Shown here in pieces: positions 8,130-16,313 of a stretch of DNA of 64,000 bases. The first letter of the stretch is position 1; each line of letters begins with the position of its first letter. The notes under the pieces were generated by a model. That model was not told where the DNA came from, did not search any database, and was given only the letters and a program-made list of their open reading frames with translations. The DNA comes from Streptomyces sp. T12 (GTDB lineage Bacteria; Actinomycetota; Actinomycetes; Streptomycetales; Streptomycetaceae), in NCBI RefSeq assembly GCF_028736035.1, contig NZ_CP117866.1, positions 5,394,001 through 5,458,000 of the forward strand. Reading direction: 5' to 3'. The translations under genes were made by a program, and so were the position numbers.

Positions 8130-9496
8130 CCGCCCGCGGTATCCAGGCGGACGAGGACGCCGAGGACCTCGACGTCGAGGAGGTACTCGCCCTCGTGAAG
8201 GAACACAACGGCCCCCACACCCCCGGCGACCACGTGCCCGCACCCGGCCAGCACGCCCCGGGCTCCCACAATCCCGACCGCCACCACAAGGCCACCCCCT
8301 GGCGCGAAGCCCGCGACACCGCCGCCCGCGCCGCGCGTGCCACCGCCCGGTCCGCCGGCCGCGCTCCCGTCTCCGTCCCCCTCGGCGCCGCGCTCGGCCT
8401 CACCCTGGCCGCTCCCCTCACCGCCCTCACCGACCTGCCCTCCTTCGACACCTCGGCGATGGACGGCTGGGCGGTCGCGGGCCCCGGCCCCTGGGACGTA
8501 AGGGACGAGGGGGTCCTGGCCGGGCACGCCGAACCCGAGCCGCTCACCGACGGCGAGGCCGTCCGCATCGCGACCGGCGCCCGGATCCCGCCGGACACCA
8601 CCGCCGTCCTGCGCAGCGAGCACGGCCGCACGGACGCCAAGGACCGTCTGCACGCCACCCGGGAGATCCAGCCCGGCCAGGACATCCGCCCACGCGGCCA
8701 GGAATGCCGTAACGGCGATCAACTGCTCGCCGTCGGCACCCTCGTGACCCCGGCCGTACTCGGCCTGGCATCCGCCGCCGGATACGACACCCTCACCGCT
8801 GTCCCCCGCCCCCGCGTCGAAGTCCTCGTCCTCGGCGACGAGTTGCTCACCCAAGGGCTCCCGCATGACGGGCTGATCCGCGACGCCCTCGGCCCGATGC
8901 TGCCGCCCTGGCTGCGCGCACTCGGCGCCGAGGTCACCTCCGTGCGCCGGCTCGGCGACGACGCCAAGGCCCTGCACAAGGCCCTCACCCGCTCCGACGC
9001 CGACCTCATCGTCACCACCGGCGGCACCGCGGCCGGCCCGGTCGACCACGTCCACCCCACGCTGCAGCGCATCGGTGCCGAACTCCTGGTGGACGGCGTC
9101 AAGGTGCGGCCCGGCCACCCCATGCTGCTGGCCCGCACCAAGGAGAACCAGCACCTCGTCGGCCTGCCCGGCAACCCGCTCGCCGCCGTCTCCGGGCTGC
9201 TCACCCTTGCCGAACCCCTACTGCGCACGCTCGCCGCCCACCCGGCCCCGGAGCCGTACACGCTGCCCCTGAAGGAGGCGGCGCACGGGCATCCGTACGA
9301 CACCCGGCTCATCCCCGTCGTGCTGCGCGGCGACCATGCCGTGCCGCTGCACTACCACGGGCCGGCCATGCTGCGGGGCATGGCGGCGGCCGACGCCGTC
9401 GCCGTCGTACCACCGGGCGGTGTCCGCGCGGGTCAGGAGACCGAACTGCTCGACCTGCCCTGGGCGAGTGCCGGCATCGAGGTGTGTTTCACGTGA
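8126..9496 (+). CDS. moeA: Molybdopterin molybdotransferase MoeA
   Basis: This 456-residue MoeA-family protein carries the hallmark PSFDTSAMDGWAV near residue 110, DIRPRGQE, the GDELLTQG and TTGGTAAG segments of the MogA-like domain, and VKVRPGHPMLLA near the molybdate site. It inserts molybdate into adenylylated molybdopterin. An unusual acidic and His/Pro-rich N-terminal extension of about 60 residues precedes the family core. The start at 8126 overlaps the MobA-like gene (ATGA). The stop lies inside a parS site and overlaps the GTG of the next gene. Confidence 0.85.
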   Translation: MTARGIQADEDAEDLDVEEVLALVKEHNGPHTPGDHVPAPGQHAPGSHNPDRHHKATPWREARDTAARAARATARSAGRAPVSVPLGAALGLTLAAPLTALTDLPSFDTSAMDGWAVAGPGPWDVRDEGVLAGHAEPEPLTDGEAVRIATGARIPPDTTAVLRSEHGRTDAKDRLHATREIQPGQDIRPRGQECRNGDQLLAVGTLVTPAVLGLASAAGYDTLTAVPRPRVEVLVLGDELLTQGLPHDGLIRDALGPMLPPWLRALGAEVTSVRRLGDDAKALHKALTRSDADLIVTTGGTAAGPVDHVHPTLQRIGAELLVDGVKVRPGHPMLLARTKENQHLVGLPGNPLAAVSGLLTLAEPLLRTLAAHPAPEPYTLPLKEAAHGHPYDTRLIPVVLRGDHAVPLHYHGPAMLRGMAAADAVAVVPPGGVRAGQETELLDLPWASAGIEVCFT

Positions 9497-9499
9497 AAC
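9486..9499. other. parS: parS centromere-like site (ParB binding)
   Basis: GTTTCACGTGAAAC is a perfect 14-bp palindrome identical to the Streptomyces parS consensus. It spans the moeA stop (TGA 9494-9496) and the GTG start of the K+ channel gene at 9493. ParB bound here nucleates segregation complexes. Such sites cluster around oriC, which helps place this window. Confidence 0.9.
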
Positions 9500-10590
9500 T
9501 TCCGGGCCAGGACGCGATCGCCCGTCGGGCGGACGAGAGGGTCGCGACCTATCGGGTGAAGCTCCCGAAGAAGATCGTGGAGCATCCGTTCCGGCAGGTC
9601 GCGAAGCGGGTCGCCCTGGCCCTGGCGCTGCTCGTGGCGACGGCCTTGATCGTCTACGCCGACCACGACGGCTACAACGACAACTCCGACGGTTCCGTCG
9701 ACCTCCTCGACGCCTTCTACTACGCGACCGTCAGCCTCTCCACCACCGGATACGGCGACATCACCCCCGTCAGTGACGGTGCCCGGCTCACCAACATCTT
9801 CGTCATCACGCCCCTGCGGGTGCTGTTCCTGATCATCCTGGTCGGCACCACGCTCGAGGTCCTCACCGAACGGACCCGGGAGGAATGGCGTCTGACCCGC
9901 TGGAGGTCCACCTTGCGCGACCACACCGTCGTCGTCGGCTTCGGAACGAAGGGGCGTTCGGCGATCCAGACCGTCTGCGCGACGGGACTGAGGAAGGACC
10001 AGGTCATCGTGGTCGACCCGAGCTCCAAGGTGATCGAGGCGGCGGTCGCGGACGGCTACGCCGGGGTCACCGGGGACGCCACACGCAGCGAGGTCCTGAA
10101 GCGGGCCGAGGTGCACAAGGCGCGGAAGATCATCATCGCGACCCAGCGCGACGACACCGCCGTCCTCGTGACGCTGACGGCCCGGCAGCTCAACCGCGGC
10201 GCGAAGATCGTGGCCGCGGTGCGCGAGGAGGAGAACGCACCGCTGCTGAAGCAGTCCGGCGCCGACGCGGTCATCACCAGCGCCAGCGCGGCCGGACGGC
10301 TGCTCGGCCTTTCCGTGCTCAGCCCCGCCGCCGGCATGGTCCTGGAGGACCTGATCCAGCAGGGCAGCGGGCTCGACATCGTCGAACGGCCGGTCATAAA
10401 GGCCGAGGTGGGCAGGAGCCCGCGGCAGACGGACGACCTGGTGGTGAGCGTCGTACGCGGGCACCGGGTGCTCGGATACGACGATCCGGCCGTCGGGACA
10501 CTGCAGTTGACGGACCGGCTCATCACCATCGTGCGGGCGACGCCGGGCAGTCAGGTCGCACCCGATGAACGGCGTCTGCCCCAGGGCTGA
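9493..10590 (+). CDS. Two-TM potassium channel with RCK/TrkA-N domain
   Basis: This protein of about 365 residues has a transmembrane helix near residues 30-50, a pore loop with the K+ selectivity signature TTGYGD, and a second helix (VFLIILVGTTLEVL region). A cytoplasmic Rossmann-type RCK/TrkA-N domain follows (TVVVGFGTKGRSA) with a TrkA-C-like tail. It is probably a ligand-gated K+ channel of the MthK/GsuK class. GTG 9493 is preferred over GTG 9484 because GAGG at 9479-9482 is correctly spaced only for it and it gives a GTGA overlap with moeA. The first codons are therefore part of the parS palindrome. Confidence 0.8.
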   Translation: MKLPGQDAIARRADERVATYRVKLPKKIVEHPFRQVAKRVALALALLVATALIVYADHDGYNDNSDGSVDLLDAFYYATVSLSTTGYGDITPVSDGARLTNIFVITPLRVLFLIILVGTTLEVLTERTREEWRLTRWRSTLRDHTVVVGFGTKGRSAIQTVCATGLRKDQVIVVDPSSKVIEAAVADGYAGVTGDATRSEVLKRAEVHKARKIIIATQRDDTAVLVTLTARQLNRGAKIVAAVREEENAPLLKQSGADAVITSASAAGRLLGLSVLSPAAGMVLEDLIQQGSGLDIVERPVIKAEVGRSPRQTDDLVVSVVRGHRVLGYDDPAVGTLQLTDRLITIVRATPGSQVAPDERRLPQG

Positions 10591-10626
10591 AGCCCCGCCC
10601 GACTGGTTGGCCGGGCTGCGCGCCCG

Positions 10627-10704
10627 ACTACTTGGGCCCCACTACTTGGGCCCCACTACTTGGGCCCGACTACTTGGGCCCGACTACTTGGGCCTGACTA
10701 CTTG
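10627..10704. repeat. 14-bp direct tandem repeat, about 5.5 copies
   Basis: Units of ACTACTTGGGCCCC or ACTACTTGGGCCCG begin at 10627, 10641, 10655, 10669 and 10683 with nearly identical sequence, and a partial unit begins at 10697. The last partial copy contains the stop codon of the ABC permease (10698-10700). On the minus strand the gene therefore ends in CAAGTAG and that end is reiterated downstream. Each full unit has a GGGCCC or GGCCC core. It looks like slippage amplification of a gene terminus. Confidence 0.9.
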
Positions 10705-11546
10705 CGGTTGTACAGCCGCATCGTGATCGGTCCGAAGACCAGCACGAACAGGCCCGCCCAGCCCAGCGACCAGGCGACCTCGTCGGCCGGCCAGTCACCC
10801 GCCATCAACCCGCGGACGGCTGAGGACAGATGGGTGATCGGGCTGTTGTTGACGAAGGCCTGCAGCCAGCCCGGCATGGTCTTCGGGTCGACGAAGACGT
10901 TGGACAGGAAGGTGAGCGGGAAGATCACCATCATGCTGACGCCCATCACCGACTTCTCGGAGCGCAGCATCAGCCCGAACATCGTCCAGATCCACGAGAA
11001 CGCGAACGAAAAGGCGACCAGCAGCGCGATCCCGGCGAGCACTCCGCCGACCCCGCCGTCCGGGCGGTAGCCCAGGATGATACCGACGGTGAGCATCACG
11101 AGGGAGGCGATGGTGTAGCGCAGGGCATCGCCCAGCAGATAGCCGACCATGGTCGACGGCCGCCAGATGGGCAGCGAACGGAACCGGTCGAAGACGCCCT
11201 TCTCGATGTCGGTGTTCACCGAGACGCCGGTGTACATCGTGATCATCACGACCGACATCACCAGGATGCCCGGCAGCAGGAACTGGATGTACTCCTTCGG
11301 GGACCCGGCCAGGGCGCCCCCGAACAGGTACGTGTACATCAGCACCATCATGATCGGGAACGCCGTGACGTCGAAGAGCTGCTCCGGCACGTGCTTGATC
11401 TTCAGGATCGCCCGCCAGCCGAACGTCATCGAGGCCGACCAGGCGCTGGGCCGCGGTGGCCGCTCCCCGGAGACGAGCAGCGCGGCGAGCGACTCGGCGC
11501 TGACGGGGGCGAGTTCCCTGCTCTCGGTCTGCGTCGCGGTACTCAT
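10698..11546 (-). CDS. ABC-2 type transporter permease (DrrB-like)
   Basis: This 282-residue membrane protein has six predicted helices, including [36 protein letters not shown] and [20 protein letters not shown]. It carries the VFDRFRSLP motif of ABC-2/DrrB exporters. Its ATG at 11546 overlaps the ATPase stop (ATGA), so the pair is co-translated. It likely exports a hydrophobic compound or drug. The final codons MRLYNRK lie next to a tandem repeat that begins with copies of the gene end. Confidence 0.82.
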   Translation of the reverse strand: MSTATQTESRELAPVSAESLAALLVSGERPPRPSAWSASMTFGWRAILKIKHVPEQLFDVTAFPIMMVLMYTYLFGGALAGSPKEYIQFLLPGILVMSVVMITMYTGVSVNTDIEKGVFDRFRSLPIWRPSTMVGYLLGDALRYTIASLVMLTVGIILGYRPDGGVGGVLAGIALLVAFSFAFSWIWTMFGLMLRSEKSVMGVSMMVIFPLTFLSNVFVDPKTMPGWLQAFVNNSPITHLSSAVRGLMAGDWPADEVAWSLGWAGLFVLVFGPITMRLYNRK

Positions 11547-12598
11547 GCCGCCACCTCGTCCTTGTCGTCCTTGCCGGCGTCGTCGCGGGCATCGCGGGCA
11601 TCGCGGGCATCGCGGGCGTCGTGGGTGTCGTGTCCGGTGAGGGCGAGGAACACCTCGTCCAGGCTGGGCTGGCCCAGCGAGAAGTTGTCGACGGTGATGC
11701 CGGTGCGGGCCAGTTCGGCGAGCGCGCGGGCGGCCTGTTCCGCCGCGCCCTGCCCGTTGGCCGCCCCGGAGCCGACGCGCGCGGTGAGGGCCACGGGGTC
11801 GGGCTCCAGCTGCACGTCCGCGTCCAGGGTCGTCCGCAGTACGCGCTCGGCCTGCGGCCGCTGTGCGGCCTCCCGCAACCGCAGATGGACGGAACCGGCG
11901 CCCACGGATGCCTTCAACTCGCCCTTCGTCCCCTCGGCGATCACCTTGCCGCGGTCGATGACGGCGATCCGGGACGCCAACTGGTCGGCCTCGTCCAGGT
12001 ACTGAGTGGTCAACAGCACGGTGGTGCCCTGGGCGACGACTGCGCGCACGATGTCCCACACCTGGTTGCGGCTGCGCGGATCGAGGCCGGTCGTCGGCTC
12101 GTCGAGGAAGAGCAGGTCGGGGGTGTTGAGGATGGAGGCGGCGATGTCGATACGGCGCCGCATGCCGCCGGAGTAGTTCTTGACCTGCTTTCCGGCCGCG
12201 TCCGTCAGCCCGAAGGCCTCCAGGAGCTGCGCGGCACGCTCCCGCGCGGCGGGCTTGCCGTGGCCGAGGAGCCGGCCCAGCAGGACCAGGTTCTCGGTGC
12301 CGGTGAGGTCCTCGTCCACGGAGGCGTACTGGCCGGTGAGGCTCACCCGGCCGCGCACCTCGTCGGCCTCACGCACGACGTCGTGGCCGAAGACATGGGC
12401 CTCGCCGCCGTCGGGTCGTAGGAGGGTGGCGAGCATCTTCACCGTGGTCGTCTTGCCGGCGCCGTTCGGGCCGAGGACGCCGTAGACCATGCCGGCCGGA
12501 ACCGCGAGGTCCACGCCGTCGACGGCCCGCGTCTCACCGAACGTCTTCACCAGGCCTGCCGTCTCGATCGCGAGACCGGACGTCGTCTGCGTGCTCAT
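11543..12598 (-). CDS. ABC transporter ATPase (DrrA-like)
   Basis: This 351-residue ATPase has Walker [11 protein letters not shown] (near residue 44), the signature [12 protein letters not shown], Walker [14 protein letters not shown] and the H-loop-equivalent [14 protein letters not shown]. The region after about 215 is the DrrA-type C-terminal extension with the [12 protein letters not shown] motif ([13 protein letters not shown]). The extreme C-terminus is an Asp-Ala-Arg repeat encoded by a 9-bp tandem repeat. It pairs with the downstream permease to form a drug or lipid exporter. The start at 12598 has GGAAGGACC upstream. Confidence 0.85.
   Translation of the reverse strand: MSTQTTSGLAIETAGLVKTFGETRAVDGVDLAVPAGMVYGVLGPNGAGKTTTVKMLATLLRPDGGEAHVFGHDVVREADEVRGRVSLTGQYASVDEDLTGTENLVLLGRLLGHGKPAARERAAQLLEAFGLTDAAGKQVKNYSGGMRRRIDIAASILNTPDLLFLDEPTTGLDPRSRNQVWDIVRAVVAQGTTVLLTTQYLDEADQLASRIAVIDRGKVIAEGTKGELKASVGAGSVHLRLREAAQRPQAERVLRTTLDADVQLEPDPVALTARVGSGAANGQGAAEQAARALAELARTGITVDNFSLGQPSLDEVFLALTGHDTHDARDARDARDARDDAGKDDKDEVAA
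11581..11625. repeat. 9-bp tandem repeat in the ATPase C-terminus
   Basis: Five 9-bp units (CATCGCGGG and close variants) encode DAR triplets near the end of the DrrA-like ATPase. The unit length keeps the reading frame, so copy number can vary without disrupting the gene. Confidence 0.8.
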
Positions 12599-12640
12599 GC
12601 TTCGGGTCCTTCCGAGTGGTCCTTCCGCGTTCTTGGACTG

Positions 12641-12669
12641 CGTATGGGGAGACTTTTACGGTCGCGCAA
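12641..12669 (-). promoter_or_regulatory. Putative sigma-70-type promoter of the ABC exporter operon
   Basis: On the minus strand TTGCGC is followed after 17 bases by CATACG, about 40 bases upstream of the ATPase start. The match to a housekeeping promoter is reasonable but unverified. Confidence 0.35.
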
Positions 12670-12758
12670 ACTCATCGGTGAGGCACAGGGTTTTTCGACC
12701 GCACCCGCCCAAGGACCGAGGGACAGGGGGCCGAAGGCCGAGGAGTAGCGTCCGTGCC

Positions 12759-13739
12759 ATGCATGCGATCACGATTCCCGAACCTGGTGGGCCCGAGGCG
12801 CTGGTGTGGGACGAGGTCCCCGATCCCGTGCCCGGCGAGGGCGAGGTGCTGGTCGAGGTGGTGGCCGGGGCCGTCAACCGAGCCGACATCCTGCAGCGCC
12901 AGGGCTTCTACAACCCCCCGCCCGGAGCCTCCCCCTACCCCGGCCTGGAGTGCTCCGGCCGGATCGCCGCGCTCGGCTCCGGCGTCTCCGGCTGGTCCGT
13001 CGGCGACGAGGTGTGCGCGCTGCTCTCGGGCGGCGGCTACGCCGAGAAGGTCGCCGTCCCGGCCGGCCAACTGCTGCCCGTACCCAAGGGCCTGAGCCTG
13101 ACGCAGGCCGCCGCCCTGCCCGAGGTGGTGTGCACGGTCTGGTCCAACGTCTTCATGATCGCCCACCTCCGCCCCGGCGAGACCCTGCTCGTGCACGGCG
13201 GCTCCAGCGGCATCGGCACCATGGCCATCCAGCTCGCCAAGGCCGTCGGCGCCAAGGTCGCCGTCACGGCGGGCACCCAGGAGAAGCTGGACCGGTGCGC
13301 CGAGCTGGGCGCCGACATCCTGGTCAACTACCGGGAGCAGGACTTCGTCGCCGAGCTCAAGAAGGCCACTGACGGCGCCGGAGCCGACGTCATCCTCGAC
13401 AACATGGGCGCCAAGTACCTCGACCGCAACGTCCAGGCCCTCGCCGTCAACGGCCGCCTCGCCATCATCGGCATGCAGGGCGGCGTCAAGGGCGAGCTCA
13501 ACATCGGTGCGCTGCTGGGCAAGCGCGGCGCCATCAGCGCGACCTCGCTGCGCGCCCGTCCGCTCGGCGAGAAGGCGGCGATCGTCGCGGCCGCGCGCGA
13601 GCACGTGTGGCCCCTGCTGGACGCCGGCCATGTCCGCCCGGTCGTCGATCGCGAGATCCCGATGAACGACGCCGCCGAGGCTCACCGGGTGGTGGAGGAC
13701 AGCGGGCACGTAGGGAAGGTGCTGCTCGTCGCGCCGTAG
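12759..13739 (+). CDS. NAD(P)H quinone oxidoreductase, PIG3/zeta-crystallin type
   Basis: This 326-residue medium-chain dehydrogenase/reductase begins MHAITIPEPGGPEALVWDEV. It has the quinone-oxidoreductase segment NRADILQRQGFYNPPPGASP and the cofactor motif VHGGSSGIGTMAIQLAKA. The absence of catalytic zinc ligands fits the PIG3/TP53I3 branch, which reduces quinones using NADPH. The ATG at 12759 is chosen over an upstream continuation of the frame that has no conserved sequence. It is divergent from the ABC exporter. A role in redox detoxification is inferred from family. Confidence 0.82.
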   Translation: MHAITIPEPGGPEALVWDEVPDPVPGEGEVLVEVVAGAVNRADILQRQGFYNPPPGASPYPGLECSGRIAALGSGVSGWSVGDEVCALLSGGGYAEKVAVPAGQLLPVPKGLSLTQAAALPEVVCTVWSNVFMIAHLRPGETLLVHGGSSGIGTMAIQLAKAVGAKVAVTAGTQEKLDRCAELGADILVNYREQDFVAELKKATDGAGADVILDNMGAKYLDRNVQALAVNGRLAIIGMQGGVKGELNIGALLGKRGAISATSLRARPLGEKAAIVAAAREHVWPLLDAGHVRPVVDREIPMNDAAEAHRVVEDSGHVGKVLLVAP

Positions 13740-13765
13740 GGCCCTCGTCCGACGCGCCGAGGGCA
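13740..13765. terminator. Hairpin between convergent genes
   Basis: GCCCTCG (13741-13747) pairs with CGAGGGC (13758-13764) around a 10-base loop, directly after the quinone oxidoreductase stop and before the end of the convergent membrane-protein gene. Confidence 0.5.
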
Positions 13766-13769
13766 CGCC

Positions 13770-14741
13770 CTAGCCGCGCCGCAGCCGGAGACCGACGAAG
13801 GCGAGGCCCAGCCCGAGCCCGATGAGCACCAGCCCGCTGCCGAGGGGCAGGACCTGCAGCATGGGCTCGGCGGGGCCCTCGGCACGCGGGCCAGGCTGCC
13901 GTACGGGACGGGCCGACGGGGCGGAGGGCACCGTGGCGGCGTCCCGGGCGGAGTCACCGGCGCCGTCCGGGCTCTCGGCGACGCCTCCACCGTCGTCCTC
14001 ACCCTCGCCCTCGCCTTCGTCCTCCGGCAACGCCGAGCCCTCGCCCTCCTCGTCGCCCACGCCACCGTCCGGCTCCTCGTCCGCGGCTTCCTGGTCCGCG
14101 GCTTCCTGGTCCGCGGCTTCCTCGTCCTCCAACGGCCCCTTCTCCCGCCCCGGCCGCTCCCGCCCCTCACCAGCCCGGCTCCCGGCGCGGGACGGCTTGT
14201 CGGAGGGGTCGGGACGGGAGGCGGCCGGGGCGTGTGCGGGAGAGCTGGACGCCGCCCGGGATTCCCTGGCCTCTCCGGGCTTCCTGGCCTCTCCGGGCTT
14301 CCTGGCCTCTCCGGACTCCCCGGACGGGGTGGAGAGGCCGGAGGAGGCGGAGGGTGCCCCGGACGGAGCCTCAGCGGCGGAGGAAGGCCGGGACTCGGCG
14401 GAGGAGCTGGAGGAGGCCCCGGAGTCAGCCACGGGTGCGGAGGGAGACGCGGCCGCACGGGGGGAGACGGGTCCCCCCGAACCCGTAGATCCGGAGGAAG
14501 GCCGGCGCTTGGCCGTGGGGCTGGAGGGAGGCCGGCGCTTGGCCGTGGAGCCGGAGGAGGCCCGGCCGGTGGCGGTGGGCCCGGAGGAATCCCCGGATGC
14601 GGCGGCACCATGCGGGCCCTCAAGGCCGTACGACACCCCACTCCCGCACAACCCCACGAACAGCCCCGCCACCAGCACGACCAGCGTCCCCGCAGACCGC
14701 AGCGCCTGAAGAGCCCGCACCGCCCGCACGCCCCACCGCAC
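13770..14741 (-). CDS. Low-complexity cell-surface protein with N- and C-terminal membrane segments
   Basis: From a GTG at 14741 the product has about 323 residues. It shows an N-terminal hydrophobic signal (TLVVLVAGLFVGLCG), a long Ser/Pro/Ala/Glu-rich region and a C-terminal membrane helix (LGSGLVLIGLGLGLAFVGL) ending RLRRG, as in wall-anchored or sortase-free surface proteins. In-frame repeats are obvious: three units of GEARKP type and three of EAADQ type. The function is unknown. The start is uncertain, because the frame is open to 14912. Codon bias supports minus-strand coding, although several shadow frames are open on the other strand. Confidence 0.5.
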   Translation of the reverse strand: MRWGVRAVRALQALRSAGTLVVLVAGLFVGLCGSGVSYGLEGPHGAAASGDSSGPTATGRASSGSTAKRRPPSSPTAKRRPSSGSTGSGGPVSPRAAASPSAPVADSGASSSSSAESRPSSAAEAPSGAPSASSGLSTPSGESGEARKPGEARKPGEARESRAASSSPAHAPAASRPDPSDKPSRAGSRAGEGRERPGREKGPLEDEEAADQEAADQEAADEEPDGGVGDEEGEGSALPEDEGEGEGEDDGGGVAESPDGAGDSARDAATVPSAPSARPVRQPGPRAEGPAEPMLQVLPLGSGLVLIGLGLGLAFVGLRLRRG

Positions 14742-14966
14742 CCCCGGCCGCCCCCCGAGCCGACGCGCAGTACCCGGGACACATTCGGCGGCAGCCGTCG
14801 GTGCCGGCCAGGACAAGGTGCGTGGGCCGCCGAAAGCAGCACGCGTCCGCCCCCGCCGCCCCCACGTCATCCTCAGCCATGAAGTCACGGAACCAGCCTC
14901 ACAGCACCCCACGCACCCGGCATTTCAGACTCCGCCACCCGACCGAATCAGGCGCACAATCCGGTT

Positions 14967-15581
14967 ATGTCGATACGACACGGACTGCTGGCGCTCCTGG
15001 AACCCGGCCCCCGCTACGGCTCGCGGCTGCGCACCGAGTTCGAGGGGCGTACGGGCGGGACCTGGCCGCTGAACATCGGCCAGGTCTATACGACCCTCGG
15101 CCGGCTGGAGCGGGACGGCATGGTCGTCCAGGACGGCGTGGACGAGTCGGGGCGGGTGCTGTACGCGCTGACGGAGGCGGGCCGCGCCGAGCTGCGGGCC
15201 TGGTTCGAGCGGCCCGTGGAGCGGGCGAGCCCGCCGCGCGACGAGCTGGCGATCAAGCTGGTGATGGCGGTCGGGGCGCCCGGCGTCGACGTACGGGAGG
15301 TCGTGCAGGCGCAGCGCCGGCATGTGGCCCAGGCCCTGCACGGCCATGTACGGCGGCGGGCCGAGGCGCTGGCGCGGGCGCACGAGCACCCCGACGAGAT
15401 GGCTCGGCTGCTCGTCCTGGAGCAGCTCGTGTTCCACGCCGAGGCGGAGAGCCGCTGGCTCGACATCTGCGAGGCCCGCCTGCTCCGGCTCACCCAGGCA
15501 GGACAGGCAGGACAGGCAGGACAGGCTGGACAGGCAGGAGGGGCCGGAGAGGCCCGAGGGGTCGGAACCGTCGAGGACTGA
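14967..15581 (+). CDS. PadR-family transcriptional regulator
   Basis: This 204-residue protein has the PadR winged helix (LLALLEPGPRYGSRLRTEFE, then GQVYTTLGRLERDGMV and YALTEAGRAEL) followed by the Vir_act_alpha_C-type helical dimerisation domain. The tail is a GQA-repeat encoded by 9-bp DNA repeats at about 15497-15540. PadR proteins usually control exporters or stress genes, and the Drr-type exporter 2.4 kb away is a possible target. A short dyad, TGTCGATACGACA, overlaps the start codon. The exact target is unknown. Confidence 0.8.
   Translation: MSIRHGLLALLEPGPRYGSRLRTEFEGRTGGTWPLNIGQVYTTLGRLERDGMVVQDGVDESGRVLYALTEAGRAELRAWFERPVERASPPRDELAIKLVMAVGAPGVDVREVVQAQRRHVAQALHGHVRRRAEALARAHEHPDEMARLLVLEQLVFHAEAESRWLDICEARLLRLTQAGQAGQAGQAGQAGGAGEARGVGTVED
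14968..14980. promoter_or_regulatory. Short dyad over the padR start
   Basis: TGTCG and CGACA arms flank ATA, giving a perfect 5-bp inverted repeat within codons 1-5 of the PadR gene. It could be an autoregulatory operator, but a repeat this short can occur by chance. Confidence 0.25.
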
Positions 15582-15667
15582 CGGAAAGTCCCGCAACGTA
15601 AACGGTGGATCTCTCCCCACGGGGGGCACCACGATGATGAGCTGTACGGGTGCGAGAGAATGGCGGC

Positions 15668-16210
15668 ATGGAGATGCCGAGGAACGAAAGGCCGTCCGAG
15701 AACCCCCAGATCCTGGTCGTGGGCCAGGACGGGATGGCGCTCACTGGCGGCAACGGAGACGAGGACTCCCGCGAGATCCCGGTGACGGAGCAGGTCGAGC
15801 AGCCGGCGAAGGTCATGCGGATCGGCAGCATGATCAAGCAGCTGCTCGAAGAGGTGCGCGTGGCTCCCCTGGACGAGGCGAGCCGGGTCAGGCTGAAGGA
15901 GATCCATGCCAGTTCCGTGAAGGAGCTGGAGGACGGCCTGGCGCCGGAGCTCGTCGAGGAGCTGGAGCGGCTCTCCCTGCCGTTCACGGACGAGGCGACC
16001 CCGAGCGACGCGGAGCTGCGCATCGCGCAGGCCCAGCTGGTCGGCTGGCTGGAGGGCCTCTTCCACGGCATCCAGACCACGCTCTTCGCCCAGCAGATGG
16101 CCGCCCGGGCCCAGCTGGAGCAGATGCGCCGCGCCCTCCCGCCGGGAGTCGGCGGCCTCGAGGACGGTGAGCAGCGCCAGGCGGGCCGCACGGGCGGGCC
16201 TTACCTGTAA
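15668..16210 (+). CDS. bpa: Bacterial proteasome activator Bpa
   Basis: This 180-residue helical protein (DUF2587 family) contains the conserved core PAKVMRIGSMIKQLLEEVR, RLKEIHASSVKELEDGL and WLEGLFHGIQTTLFAQQMAA. It ends in GGPYL, equivalent to the GQYL-type C-terminus that docks into the 20S proteasome. Bpa forms a dodecameric ring that opens the proteasome gate without ATP and promotes degradation of unfolded proteins. The ATG at 15668 is preferred for its upstream purine-rich GAGAG; GTG 15650 and ATG 15674 are alternatives. It stands alone, next to a Ser/Thr kinase gene. Confidence 0.88.
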   Translation: MEMPRNERPSENPQILVVGQDGMALTGGNGDEDSREIPVTEQVEQPAKVMRIGSMIKQLLEEVRVAPLDEASRVRLKEIHASSVKELEDGLAPELVEELERLSLPFTDEATPSDAELRIAQAQLVGWLEGLFHGIQTTLFAQQMAARAQLEQMRRALPPGVGGLEDGEQRQAGRTGGPYL

Positions 16211-16255
16211 GACCCGGTACGTAGGCGCATAGGCCAGATATCTACATATCCACGC

Positions 16256-16289
16256 AAAGGGCCCGGCAGCGAGTGCTGCCGGGCCCTTT
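16256..16289. terminator. Strong bidirectional terminator between bpa and the kinase gene
   Basis: A perfect 15-bp stem (AAAGGGCCCGGCAGC with GCTGCCGGGCCCTTT) closes a 4-base loop. It is flanked by A and T runs, so it can serve the two convergent genes. Confidence 0.85.
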
Positions 16290-16313
16290 CAGATCAGATC
16301 GCGGGTGCGGAGG

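Noticed and set aside
9484..9492. GTG 9484 as the K+ channel start
   Set aside because: The ribosome site GAGG ends two bases before it, which is too close. GTG 9493 has workable spacing and a GTGA overlap with moeA.
10627..10704. Possible CRISPR array
   Set aside because: The 14-bp units are contiguous with no spacers, so it is a simple tandem repeat.
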